Notes: a model not told the origin generated them from the letters alone. Positions 27,379 to 34,976 are shown, numbered from the stretch's first letter. The stretch is DNA of 64,000 bases from Pseudomonadota bacterium (GCA_029782295.1 JAKOVB010000089.1:434001-498000); one strand, 5' to 3'. A program made the numbers and translations.

Positions 27379-27984
27379 ATGATGAAAAAGATTGCGATTT
27401 TATTATCGGTACTATGGGCAACGTCTTTTGGCGGCCAAGCGTTGGCAGCTTCGAATGTCGCATTGGGCAAGTCTGTGTTTTTAAACGGGACGTACGGTAC
27501 AGATCCTGGTTCCTGGACTTCCGCATCCCCTGTTCCGGCCCAGACACTGACTGACGGACTTTTCCTCACGGAGAAAACGCAATGGGACATGGGAAGTGTC
27601 TGGTGGAATGGTTATACCCATCCTGAGAACTACGCTCAAATCGACCTGAATGGACTGTTCGAAATCAACGGTTTCAAGGTTCAGGCTTACGACAATGACG
27701 TTTATCGCATTGAATACAGGGTCGGCAACAGCAGCTGGCAGACTGCATGGGATGTACCTGCTATTCAGTCGTGGGGATTGCTCACTAGAGAGACGACTTT
27801 GGGCGCCCCTATCACTGCAGATGCGCTTCGTTTCACAGCGATTGGCGGAGACGGCTATTACTCGGTTTCCGAGATTCAGGCCTTCGGACAACCGGTTCCT
27901 GAACCTGAGTCCTACCTGATGATGCTGTCCGGCATCGGCCTGCTCGGTTTGATGGTACGTCGCCGCAGGAATTCGGCCGTTTAA
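27379..27984 (+). CDS. PEP-CTERM protein with discoidin-like (F5/8 type C) domain
   Basis: A 201-residue protein with signal peptide (cleavage after ALA, about residue 24). The mature part resembles an F5/8C carbohydrate-binding fold: NVALGKSVFLNG at the start, LTDGLF, then QIDLNGLFEINGFKVQAYD and a final YYSVSEIQAFG. The C-terminus is a canonical PEP-CTERM tail (VPEPESYLMMLSGIG, hydrophobic helix, RRRRN). GGGGAGA precedes the double ATG. It may bind extracellular polysaccharide. It shares the palindromic intergenic region with its divergent neighbour, so the two are likely co-regulated. Confidence 0.85.
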   Translation: MMKKIAILLSVLWATSFGGQALAASNVALGKSVFLNGTYGTDPGSWTSASPVPAQTLTDGLFLTEKTQWDMGSVWWNGYTHPENYAQIDLNGLFEINGFKVQAYDNDVYRIEYRVGNSSWQTAWDVPAIQSWGLLTRETTLGAPITADALRFTAIGGDGYYSVSEIQAFGQPVPEPESYLMMLSGIGLLGLMVRRRRNSAV

Positions 27985-28004
27985 CGGATCATCATTGAAA
28001 TAAA

Positions 28005-28035
28005 AACGGGGGCTGCGGTCCCCGTTATTTATTTT
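28005..28035 (+). terminator. Intrinsic terminator of the discoidin-like PEP-CTERM gene
   Basis: AACGGGG and CCCCGTT form a 7-bp stem around GCTGCGGT, followed by ATTTATTTT. It lies 20 bp after the stop codon. Confidence 0.75.
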
Positions 28036-28169
28036 CCGGGGGTGTCATTAAACGATCACTTGCACCGCCCGATGTTCGGATAGTATTGTCTCTCCATGGA
28101 TCGCGGCTGAAGGAATGGGTCATCAGCACCTGCATTCATTAGCCCCATCTCACCGAGAGGACTATCGCC

Positions 28170-28940
28170 ATGGCAAAGGAATTGTTCAACAACGGCCACC
28201 ATGCCTGCATCGTATTCAGCGACCTGGTGGAAGACAACGCCTCCGGAGCGGTTCAATCCAATCAGTTTCTGGTCGTGACCGATGGACATGGCGCATTGAT
28301 CGATCCCGGCGGCAACATGACCTATAACGCGCTGATGCTGGGGATGGGGAAGTACTTCCATTTCAAGAAACTGGAATACATTTTCGCTTCGCACCAGGAT
28401 CCTGACATCGTGGCCTCCATCAACAAATGGCTGGTCGGGACTGAATGCAAGGTCGTCGCCCCTAAAATCTGGGAACGATTCCTTCCGCATTTTTGCGGGG
28501 TGGGCAACACGGAAGACCGGATTATCGGCATCCCGGACGAAGGCATGGATATAGCGCTCGGCAACACCACCATCAAGGCGATCCCAGCCCACTTCCTGCA
28601 TTCCGAAGGGAATTTCCAGTTCTACGACGTTGCCAGCAAAATCCTTTTTTCCGGCGACCTGGGAGCATCACTGGTATCAAATGAGCTGGCATCCTCGCCT
28701 GTAGAGAATTTCGAAACGCATATCGGCGCCATGCTGCCGTTCCACCAACGGTATATGGTCTCGAACAAGATCTGTCGGTATTGGGCACACATGGTCCGGC
28801 AACTCGAAATCGAAGCGATCGTTCCTCAGCACGGAAGGCCTTTTGTCGGGAAGGAAATGGTCGATCGATTTATCACATGGGTTGAAAATCTCGAATGCGG
28901 CGTTGATCTGTTCACCCAGCAAAACTACCGGATTCCATAA
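28170..28940 (+). CDS. Oxygen-binding diiron (ODP-like) metallo-beta-lactamase-fold protein
   Basis: A 256-residue MBL-fold protein resembling the diiron domain of flavodiiron proteins: HQDPD (H75, D77, D79), AHFLHSEGN (H141/H144), SGDLGA (D163) and PQHGRPF near residue 222. The flavodoxin domain of true flavodiiron proteins is absent, which is the arrangement of ODP proteins that bind oxygen and are known in chemotaxis signalling. The gene is monocistronic and no chemotaxis gene is adjacent. Oxygen sensing or a partner-dependent reductase activity is inferred. Confidence 0.8.
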   Translation: MAKELFNNGHHACIVFSDLVEDNASGAVQSNQFLVVTDGHGALIDPGGNMTYNALMLGMGKYFHFKKLEYIFASHQDPDIVASINKWLVGTECKVVAPKIWERFLPHFCGVGNTEDRIIGIPDEGMDIALGNTTIKAIPAHFLHSEGNFQFYDVASKILFSGDLGASLVSNELASSPVENFETHIGAMLPFHQRYMVSNKICRYWAHMVRQLEIEAIVPQHGRPFVGKEMVDRFITWVENLECGVDLFTQQNYRIP

Positions 28941-28962
28941 GTTACGAACGCGGCAGGCACCA

Positions 28963-29463
28963 TCAGGATCCCTGTCCCGCAAAAACGCCAATATCCGCAT
29001 GCCCAAGCAGTCGCAGAAGATCCGCTCCTTTGAGAGAAAGGGCATACCCAAGGACACCACTGCCAATCACGACCCGTTCATAGCGTTGCACACTGGCATC
29101 GACCAGAACCTTCACTTCTTCGGGAAGCGCCACAGGGGGAACGGCACCCACGACATACCCCGTAGCGGCTGGGACCTCGTCAAATTCCGCCATGCGGCAT
29201 TTACGCACATTCAGATGTTTGCGCAATACACCCCAGTCCGCCCGGCCACCCCCGGCAACAGCGAGCATCACAAACTCGTTCGCATCGGTCTTGAACAGCA
29301 CGCTTCTCACCACAGATTGCGGATCGAGTCCCTGTTTTAGAAGCAGTTCCTCCAGACTCCGGACGGGTTTCTGATCCTCCGTCAATGGAATCTCGACCAC
29401 GTCAAAAGAGATGCTTTCCTGCTGCAACAACCTGGTCACAGGAGATTCAATCGATAAGCTCAT
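28963..29463 (-). CDS. YbaK/EbsC-family aminoacyl-tRNA deacylase
   Basis: The preferred start is the second ATG (29463), which has AGGTG 7 nt upstream; product 166 residues. The fold is recognised by VVRSVLFKTD, the VMLAVAGGGRADWGVLRK lysine-containing motif, and VGAVPPVALPEEVKVLVD. Family members hydrolyse misacylated tRNA (for example Cys-tRNA-Pro or Ala-tRNA-Pro). The specificity cannot be set from sequence. It is the last core gene before island 1. Confidence 0.85.
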   Translation of the reverse strand: MSLSIESPVTRLLQQESISFDVVEIPLTEDQKPVRSLEELLLKQGLDPQSVVRSVLFKTDANEFVMLAVAGGGRADWGVLRKHLNVRKCRMAEFDEVPAATGYVVGAVPPVALPEEVKVLVDASVQRYERVVIGSGVLGYALSLKGADLLRLLGHADIGVFAGQGS

Positions 29464-29603
29464 CACCATTCACCTGAAAATGTTAGGAAAAACAACAATC
29501 CAGCCAGAGAATACGACATTCTGCAACTTCATGGACAGGTTCATAGGGAGCCCTGTCAGGGATAAGGAAAAACCAGGAACCAAAAAGATGGGTGCAGATT
29601 CTC

Positions 29604-29693
29604 AGACGACACAAACAAAAAACCCGCGAATCTCCAGGATTGACGCGGGTTTTCTGCATTGCTTTGTACTGCTTAAAACACTTAGAGGCGGGG
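29604..29693. repeat. Left attachment repeat of island 1
   Basis: Over 29617-29686 this copy differs from the right copy at 5 of 70 positions. It includes the terminator hairpin and the string TGCATTGCTTTGTACT. After CACTTA it continues GAGGCGGGG, matching the tmRNA acceptor end but lacking the seven bases GATGGTG present at the ssrA copy. Confidence 0.8.
29616..29652 (-). terminator. Terminator hairpin in left attachment repeat
   Basis: AACCCGCG (29621-29628) and CGCGGGTT (29644-29651) pair; on the minus strand the stem is followed by a T-run. It is the counterpart of the ssrA terminator at 37314 and would insulate the YbaK gene from island transcription. Confidence 0.65.
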
Positions 29694-29728
29694 TCTACAA
29701 AACAAATACCTGAAAGCCTTTTTAGTGC

Positions 29729-29776
29729 TTGGTATATGAGATTATTGAATTCCATATACCAACAAATATACCAACA
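29729..29776. repeat. Left integrase-arm-like sites, island 1
   Basis: ATATACCAACA occurs at 29754-29764 and 29766-29776 (12-bp period), and an inverted partial copy TTGGTATAT at 29729-29737. The same motif is repeated upstream of the integrase gene at the other end of the island (37221-37284), as expected for arm-type sites. Confidence 0.65.
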
Positions 29777-29994
29777 AACAATCAACACTTTTAGACATTT
29801 ATTTGAGCTGACATTAGGTCGCAATGTGACTTTCGACCTTCCCTGATAGCTGGCATTAGCCGTAATGTCCTCGATTGATCGCTTACTGGAATTCCTAACC
29901 TCCAGTTTATGTCCATAATCAGTCGTTGCTTATTTTTCCGAAGCAGACAATCACAAAGTAAAACACTGTTAGCAGGCTATAAGACCTTGCCTCT

Positions 29995-30336
29995 TTATCC
30001 ACCAACTTCTTTTGCAGACCTTTCAACGTACGCTGCAGCAGCTTCTGAAATATTGGATTCAGGGTAGGAATTGCAGTATAGGTGAACATGATGATAAATA
30101 GACGAGACTGGAACATCTCTAAGGAAATCTCTGCCGCTACAGAATGCCACACCAGAAAGAAATCCAAGTAGCCAGTTTTTGTAATATTTATCTGTAATAT
30201 TGCCTTCAGAGTTCATAACAAAATCTCTGCAAGTAGGCTCATCTTTGAGCATGATTCCAGCTGTAGCAGTTTTGCCGGCTACAAGCAATATGATAGAAAT
30301 TGCAAGGCAAAAAGCTGAGCATGTTGAGAGATTCAC
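29995..30336 (-). CDS. Small exported cargo protein, Rap1a/HdeA-like appearance
   Basis: A 113-residue protein with a signal peptide (to about residue 26). The mature chain has four cysteines and the pattern CRDFV, then NWLLGFLSGVAFC, then a helix SSIYHHVHLYCNS and AAAAYVERSAKE. This pattern resembles small periplasmic proteins of the HdeA/Rap1a immunity type, but the match is by eye and weak. It is in the AT-rich distal end of island 1, transcribed toward the left attachment repeat. Confidence 0.55.
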   Translation of the reverse strand: MNLSTCSAFCLAISIILLVAGKTATAGIMLKDEPTCRDFVMNSEGNITDKYYKNWLLGFLSGVAFCSGRDFLRDVPVSSIYHHVHLYCNSYPESNISEAAAAYVERSAKEVGG

Positions 30337-30446
30337 GATTTGAACTTTCAGATTAATCTCTAGTCAGAAGATTTAAGAATCCAATAATAGTCCATGCTTC
30401 AAGTATTGGCCTACCTCAATCTATTAATTATTAGCTCAATTCAAGG

Positions 30447-30776
30447 ATGCAAAAAGACACGAAACAAATTGGTTACGAAATCGGCAAATTGATTGATTTA
30501 CTGATGGCGACATGGTTGCTACTCACCGTGGTGTGTATCATTCTATTGTCGGGTTTGTTTATGTGGCAATGCTATCAGTATTTTTATAACCATCATTGGT
30601 TCACGATCAGCATCTTAGATGCGTTAAGTTTTCTTGGGTTTGATCGCATATGCACACCTAACGAATGCCAAGGTCTTTACCAATTTACCGCCTCAATCTC
30701 TATTTACTTCTCACTATTAATTCTTGTTTTTGGCTTTTATTTCCTTAACCTACTTAGAGGAATTAGCAGACATTAA
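30447..30776 (+). CDS. Two-helix membrane protein, island cargo
   Basis: A 109-residue protein with two long hydrophobic segments (about 17-41 and 82-104) and a middle loop with two cysteines (RICTPNECQG). No family is recognised. It is divergent from the preceding small exported protein, within AT-rich sequence unlike the core genome. TTAAGGATG-like sequence before the start gives a modest Shine-Dalgarno (AAGGATG overlapping the ATG), so the start is uncertain. Confidence 0.5.
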   Translation: MQKDTKQIGYEIGKLIDLLMATWLLLTVVCIILLSGLFMWQCYQYFYNHHWFTISILDALSFLGFDRICTPNECQGLYQFTASISIYFSLLILVFGFYFLNLLRGISRH

Positions 30777-30909
30777 TAACAGATTTCACCAAAAGTTATT
30801 GCGGGGAAAAATGTACTCACCATCGAAGATGAAATTCGGTGTCGCCAGTCCTGCAATGCACTAGAGCTAAAAACGCACGATTAAGGACGTTTTTTCGTAT
30901 GCTTTCTGC

Positions 30910-31337
30910 ATGTGCGGCGGCATCGAAGACCAAGGAACAGAAGTCTTTTTCCCTAACCCGGAAGCAAGACTGCCAGTTCTGAATAAATCAGGCAGCGTAA
31001 CGTGGATTCCATGGGGCTGGCGACGTAATGCTGATCGCAAGTTTGTCCGTGGGGGATGGGCGCGTCATGAATCCATACTTGCGCAGAATTGGATAGACTG
31101 GCAGCCTAGGCCGGTGCTCATCATCTCTGACAAGTTCATGGAAAAGGACGACAAAAAGATCACGCACTGGTTTGACGTGGAACCAAACATGGCCATCCAG
31201 GGATTGACGCTACCAAAGGTGAAGAACAACTCGTTTATATTGTCACCGAGACACCGCCTCCTGAATACGCCTGGGTACATTATAGATGGCCCAGATTGGT
31301 GAAGATGGCTGACATTCAAACACGTAAGGAAACTTGA
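30910..31337 (+). pseudogene. SRAP-like (HMCES/YedK-type) gene broken by a one-base frameshift
   Basis: Translation begins MCGG, giving the N-terminal cysteine used by SRAP proteins to bind abasic sites after Met removal, and continues with GWARHESI and HWFDVEP. In the initial frame it ends at 31302 with an unrelated tail. From about 31201 another frame continues with GEEQLVYIVTETPPPEYAWV and HYRWPRLV up to a stop at 31335-31337, which looks like the natural C-terminus of this short SRAP-like family. One base is missing around 31201-31203 (next to GG). The repaired product would be 142 residues. A sequencing error or a true mutation are both possible. Confidence 0.7.
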
Positions 31338-31339
31338 TC

Positions 31340-31525
31340 ATGATCGAGATTCAACAAACGAGCCCGAAGGAATTTAATGTCATCGACCATGCCGGGGTTG
31401 TGCGTGGAAAGATTATCGAGAGTGTCGGATTCTGGGTTGTGCAGATTGATGAGAACACACCCAAAGCCTGCGAAAGCTATGATCGGGCTGTTGTGCTGGC
31501 TAAAGAATATCTTGGGTGTTTGTAG
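31340..31525 (+). CDS. Small hypothetical protein, island cargo
   Basis: The ATG at 31340 follows TAAGGAAACTTGATC, a fair Shine-Dalgarno; the product is 61 residues, soluble and mixed alpha/beta (IQQTSPKEFNVID, then RAVVLAKEYLG). It lies two bases after the stop of the SRAP-like frame, so the two were probably one operon. No family is recognised. The following 240 bp (31526-31765) show no gene. Confidence 0.45.
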   Translation: MIEIQQTSPKEFNVIDHAGVVRGKIIESVGFWVVQIDENTPKACESYDRAVVLAKEYLGCL

Positions 31526-31765
31526 CCTACTCCATTCACATACTGAATTTCTGTGTTTCTGACTAAGGCCACTTTGTCCCTTTGCGGACTTTCGATTAAC
31601 GATGAACCAGAGTCAGGAATCGGCCAACAACTGCCGTTCGAAAAATACAGAAAGCTGCCCCATGATTTTCATGGCGTGTGCCATGCAGACGTAACACACC
31701 AGAGCGGCATCTAATATTCGTGCTAGTCTGTATCACTGTTATTGGATCGGTTCTGAGATTTCATA

Positions 31766-32107
31766 ATGTATGAAACAAAAACACACCCTCCTATCCCACC
31801 TGAGAAATTTATCAGGCGCGTGTTCCTGCACCTTGCGATTGCACTTTTAGTGCTTTTGCTTTCAGTCATGCTTGGAATGGCTGGTTACGAGCACTATGAG
31901 AATCTCTCCTGGCGCAGTGCATTTTTGAATACGGCGATGCTTTTAGGCGGGATGGGGCCAGTAGATGCACCTCAAACGGATGGGGGTAAGCTATTTGCAG
32001 GGCTTTACGCACTGTATGCTGGATTAATGTTCTTGATTGTGGCTGGCCTCATTTTGGCTCCGGTGGTTCATCGTGTCATGCACAAATTTCATTGGGAGCA
32101 GGACTAA
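31766..32107 (+). CDS. Channel-like two-helix membrane protein
   Basis: A 113-residue protein with a helix at about 22-43, a short re-entrant-like segment (LNTAMLLGGMGPVDAP), and a second helix at about 78-99 followed by a basic tail with histidines (HRVMHKFHWEQD). The helix-pore-helix layout resembles single-subunit ion channels, although the canonical TVGYG filter is absent. It is followed after 29 bp by a TMEM175-type channel gene. Function is inferred from topology only. Confidence 0.55.
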   Translation: MYETKTHPPIPPEKFIRRVFLHLAIALLVLLLSVMLGMAGYEHYENLSWRSAFLNTAMLLGGMGPVDAPQTDGGKLFAGLYALYAGLMFLIVAGLILAPVVHRVMHKFHWEQD

Positions 32108-32136
32108 CCAGAGCCAGATTGGAGAGATTCAGATCA

Positions 32137-32751
32137 ATGCGAGACGAGAATGAAACCGCACGGTTAGAGGCTTTTAGTGATAGCGTCTTTGCAATCGCAA
32201 TTACGCTTCTTGTGCTTGAGATCAAGGTGCCAACCCATGAAGAGGCGGCAGCATATGGGCTTGCAAAATCACTAGCTGCACTCTGGCCAAGCTACTTGGC
32301 ATTCTTAACCAGTTTCATCACGATTCTAGTGATTTGGGTGCATCACCATTTGATATTTTTGCTAATCAGAAGGAATGACCACCTTTTTCTTTATTTAAAT
32401 GGTCTTTTGCTGCTGTTTGTTACGTTCGTACCATTCCCCACCGCGTTGCTGGCGGAGTACCTGCTTCATCCGGATGCAAAGGTTGCAGCAAATATATATA
32501 CCGCTACTTTCCTTGCGATTTCCATCGCTTACGACATGCTATGGAAGCATGCTACACAAAACTTGCTTTCAGCCAATGCTTCCAACGACAAAAGTAATGA
32601 AGCGATTCACATAACCAAGCAGTATCGGTTTGGGCCGCCATTATATTTCGCAGTATTTTTGGTTTCTTTCTTTTCTGAAGCTTGGAGCATTAGTATCTGC
32701 TTGATGCTGGCACTTTTCTTTGCGCTCCGTGATAGGCCGACCAAGAAATAA
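32137..32751 (+). CDS. TMEM175-family (DUF1211) potassium channel-like protein
   Basis: From ATG 32137 (GGAGAG 10 nt upstream) the product is 204 residues with about six membrane helices. The N-terminus has the family signature RLEAFSDSVFAIAITLLVLE followed by P, the FSD motif of bacterial TMEM175 channels. These are potassium-selective leak channels without a P-loop. The neighbour at 31766 is another channel-like protein, so the pair may be a joint cargo module affecting membrane potential. Confidence 0.8.
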   Translation: MRDENETARLEAFSDSVFAIAITLLVLEIKVPTHEEAAAYGLAKSLAALWPSYLAFLTSFITILVIWVHHHLIFLLIRRNDHLFLYLNGLLLLFVTFVPFPTALLAEYLLHPDAKVAANIYTATFLAISIAYDMLWKHATQNLLSANASNDKSNEAIHITKQYRFGPPLYFAVFLVSFFSEAWSISICLMLALFFALRDRPTKK

Positions 32752-32909
32752 TCAGATCTCTATGAGGCCGAGAACACTGGACGGAACAAAGTGCAAATGT
32801 GAATCACTGTAGGTTTTCGTCAGCGACTGCAAAGGGTCGGTAGCAGTCATATGGCACCCATGAAATTGAACATTCCACGAGCGCCAATTTGCCTTAGCTT
32901 CAAATGTCC

Positions 32910-33104
32910 TTAATAAACCCCCTTCTTCTTTCCGAACATTCGTGACAGCATCCTCAACACCTCACGCATGCCTCCCTTGTAGGCATTCTGCGAGACGATA
33001 GCCTTACCCTCCTCCGTTTTCGGCCCGGTTGATTTCTCCCACGGTTTCCAATTCCTGATGAGTTCCGATTGCCGCTGCCGTTCTTCTGGCGTCCATTTCC
33101 GCAT
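32910..33104 (-). CDS. Small terminal backbone protein with GPKT motif
   Basis: A 64-residue basic protein: MRKWTPEERQRQSELI, then TGPKTEEGKAIVSQNAYKGG and a basic tail (MFGKKKG). The GPKT-EGK-NAYKGG pattern is common in small proteins of phages and integrative islands. It occupies the same terminal position as the RCRMHGG protein at 58954 in island 2. Its first 101 bp overlap the 3' end of the upstream gene in another frame, an unusually long overlap for an assured pair. Confidence 0.6.
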   Translation of the reverse strand: MRKWTPEERQRQSELIRNWKPWEKSTGPKTEEGKAIVSQNAYKGGMREVLRMLSRMFGKKKGVY

Positions 33105-33648
33105 AGCCGTCTCCCGATAAAAGTTTGCTTTGCTGGTTTTCGTTTTTCCCCGCGTGTGTAGGGATGCCGTTATTCACCTGCTGGGGGCCATTGGTAATAT
33201 TGGCCTGCCTGGCATATACAATCGGCGGGTTCTTGATGGTGGCGAGCGATTCCAGCGTTGCCCGGCACTGGCTTTGCGCCTTGAGCGCAAGCCGCATGTA
33301 GCGATCACCAGCCTCGAGGTATCCTTCCTTTATGTTCATGTAAGAACGCTTCGCCAAGTGGTTGAATATCTCATCCAGGGTATGTGCCTGAGCCACCAAC
33401 ATCCCCTCAGCCCTCGTGAGATCCCCTTCATTTACCGCCTTGATCTGTGACGCCAGTTCCTTGGCGAGCGCGTTGACCTCATGGTTGTCGCCCTGCATGT
33501 TCTGGATCGTTGCAGCCGCATTGATTTCCGGACGAGTGAGTTCACGGGCCACCACCTCGTCAGGGTTTTCGCCTTCAACACATTGCACGTTGATCTGGTT
33601 ACGCGGTTTCTTCTTGGCTGGTTTTGCCTTTCCTTCGTTAGCCATCAT
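33004..33648 (-). CDS. Island backbone protein of unknown function (~214 aa)
   Basis: A 214-residue hydrophilic protein with a lysine-rich N-terminus, a helical centre (ELASQIKAVNEGDLTRAEGM, then YLEAGDRYMRLALKAQSQCR) and a glycine/asparagine-rich C-terminal part. The central pattern (LAHQM/AQA, then DRYMRLALKAQSQ and ANITNGPQQVNNG) resembles the 59175 protein of island 2 (LTLQKLRNGGNQT, then VHVESGGQAV), so they are likely distant homologues in the same slot. AAGGATTAACTG precedes the ATG. Function is unknown. Confidence 0.65.
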   Translation of the reverse strand: MMANEGKAKPAKKKPRNQINVQCVEGENPDEVVARELTRPEINAAATIQNMQGDNHEVNALAKELASQIKAVNEGDLTRAEGMLVAQAHTLDEIFNHLAKRSYMNIKEGYLEAGDRYMRLALKAQSQCRATLESLATIKNPPIVYARQANITNGPQQVNNGIPTHAGKNENQQSKLLSGDGYAEMDARRTAAAIGTHQELETVGEINRAENGGG

Positions 33649-33688
33649 CAGTTAATCCTTTCCTGTATAGAGTGGTATTACTAGTAGG

Positions 33689-33814
33689 TATCCGTTGTAC
33701 GGATAAGGAGACACCTTAAAAACACCCTCTATAAGTCCGTAGGTCGGATATGTACGCATGGTCCTTTATCCGTAGGTCGGACTTATGAGGGGGACTATTG
33801 ATCCGGTCTACGGA
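33689..33814. repeat. Iteron-like array: four TCCG-N5-CGGA sites
   Basis: Sites lie at 33691-33703 (centre TTGTA), 33736-33748 and 33769-33781 (both TAGGT) and 33802-33814 (GTCTA). Sites 2, 3 and 4 start exactly 33 bp apart; site 1 is 45 bp before site 2. Site 1 extends to TATCCG-N5-CGGATA, and sites 2 and 3 are framed by AAGT and ACTT. The last covers the stop codon of the replication-type gene. Such phased palindromes are typical of iteron origins or cooperative operators. Confidence 0.7.
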
Positions 33815-34335
33815 CAAGACGTCGTGTTTTTCCCTATGTTTGGCTTTCTCCTAAGCCGAACCTCTTGGTAGTACTTCTCACGAGTTTCGGGTGGAGGTGG
33901 TTTTCGCTTTTGGCTAGGAGTGGCAGGTGGAAGCCAATGTGCATAAGCACCTCTGGGCCAAACCTGAGGAGATATCTCCAATCCATCGAGTTGATCCAAC
34001 GCATACCAAGTAAGGCCATACCAGCTTGCCTTGTTGGGACGCAAACCTTGAACCGTTTGAACAATGAGACAATGCTCAATCAACTCCTTCTTGGCTTTTG
34101 CCAACGCCCCGTTAGATGTCCACCCACGCTGCTCGCTCATATACCGCCAAGAGGCTAACAACCCGCCGTTGTTGTAGGTGTTGTATTGCATCGCCAGATC
34201 GTTTAGCAACCCCTTGGCAGACCCGGACAGGGTCTTATAGGCCAGACTGTTCAACACCACATGCGGGATGAGCATGATGGGCCCATGAATGCCGTCACGT
34301 TTCTGCCTGGCTTCTTTTGTATTGCGTTTAGCCAT
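33808..34335 (-). CDS. Winged-helix replication-type protein of island 1
   Basis: The best start is ATG 34335 after AAGGGAG; product 175 residues. The sequence PIMLIPHVVLNSLAYKTLSG, SAKGLLNDLAMQYN, WRYMSEQRGW and ALAKAKKELIEHCLIVQT is a winged-helix pattern seen in widespread island/phage proteins and resembling Rep/DnaD-type N-terminal domains. The C-terminal tail is proline and arginine rich. Its 3' end reaches into the iteron-like array. A role as initiator of the island is inferred from domain type and location. Confidence 0.6.
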   Translation of the reverse strand: MAKRNTKEARQKRDGIHGPIMLIPHVVLNSLAYKTLSGSAKGLLNDLAMQYNTYNNGGLLASWRYMSEQRGWTSNGALAKAKKELIEHCLIVQTVQGLRPNKASWYGLTWYALDQLDGLEISPQVWPRGAYAHWLPPATPSQKRKPPPPETREKYYQEVRLRRKPNIGKNTTSCP

Positions 34336-34336
34336 G

Positions 34337-34447
34337 TCACACACTCCCTTGCGAGAGTGTTGAAACTGGCGTATCTTTCGCAACTGCATTAACCCCCTCA
34401 GCCGTCTCGGTCTTTGTGCCGCTGACGGTTTTCTTTTTTGTAGTCAT
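34337..34447 (-). CDS. 36-residue threonine-rich peptide, island 1
   Basis: An ATGA overlap couples this small frame to the end of the upstream gene (its ATG is 34445-34447 and the upstream TGA 34444-34446). The peptide, MTTKKKTVSGTKTE to the end SQGSV, is basic then neutral, and its last codons contain the AAGGGAG Shine-Dalgarno for the replication-type gene. It could be a leader for translational coupling or a real small protein. Confidence 0.45.
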   Translation of the reverse strand: MTTKKKTVSGTKTETAEGVNAVAKDTPVSTLSQGSV

Positions 34448-34761
34448 GATGTGCCCTCCACCTTCCGGCAAATAGCCACTATCTCCTCATCAATCGGGTG
34501 TGCCAGAGCCTTGCCAACGCTCGCCATCAAGTTTTTTACCTCTTGGATGGCCGTGAGTATGTCTTGATGCTTGGCGACGCGAATGCTGACACTGGCGACA
34601 TCATTTAATGCGCTCTCAAGGGTGGTGTAGTTCCGGTAGAACTCCCACTCATCGACAAGCTCACCGGTCCTGCGATGCTTGCGGGTTTTAAGGTGCTGCC
34701 ATTCCCAGGTACGGGGAGTTGAGATCAGGCGTTGGGTTGGAGTCAGGGGAATGATCGGCAT
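34444..34761 (-). CDS. Conserved ~105-residue island backbone protein
   Basis: A 105-residue soluble protein. It is clearly homologous to the island 2 protein at 60376: shared strings include TWEWQHL, RKHRRTGE, FYRNYT and LESALNDVA. It starts 2 bp after the alpA stop with GGAGG inside alpA, and the same spacing occurs in island 2. No characterised domain is recognised; the C-terminal half is helical. The fixed place after alpA suggests a core function in control or replication. Confidence 0.75.
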   Translation of the reverse strand: MPIIPLTPTQRLISTPRTWEWQHLKTRKHRRTGELVDEWEFYRNYTTLESALNDVASVSIRVAKHQDILTAIQEVKNLMASVGKALAHPIDEEIVAICRKVEGTS

Positions 34762-34763
34762 GA

Positions 34764-34976
34764 TCAGACCTCCCCTTTGCTGGCTTCAATGCGAGCCTGT
34801 GCCCAGGCTTCGATATCCGCCGCATTCCATGCGGTGGTGTTCTCGGCGAGTTTTACGGGCTTTGGAAACTTACCGGCTTTGACCCATGCCCAGATGCTGG
34901 AGCCGGATACGTTCAGGCGGGCTTTAACTTGAGGAAGACGATAAAAGAGTGGAACTGCTTGAGGTGTGTTTCCCAT
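34764..34976 (-). CDS. AlpA-family excisionase/transcription regulator, island 1
   Basis: A 70-residue MerR-like helix-turn-helix protein: LPQVKARLNVSGSSIWAWVK, then GKFPKPVKL and WNAADIEAWAQAR. This is the AlpA/excisionase pattern (PxPxxL followed by WxxxxIxAW). AlpA proteins activate integrase or promote excision in P4-like elements and CP4-57. The gene heads a tightly spaced operon continuing to 32910. AGGAAAGG precedes the start, and palindromes lie further upstream. Confidence 0.85.
   Translation of the reverse strand: MGNTPQAVPLFYRLPQVKARLNVSGSSIWAWVKAGKFPKPVKLAENTTAWNAADIEAWAQARIEASKGEV

Larger units (their letters stand above)
29464..29994. other. Intergenic junction between core and island 1
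   Basis: About 530 bp without a credible gene. It holds the upstream region of the YbaK gene, the left attachment repeat with its terminator hairpin (29604-29693), the left cluster of repeated ATATACCAACA sites (29729-29776), and AT-rich sequence up to the first cargo gene, where nothing more is recognised. Confidence 0.7.
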
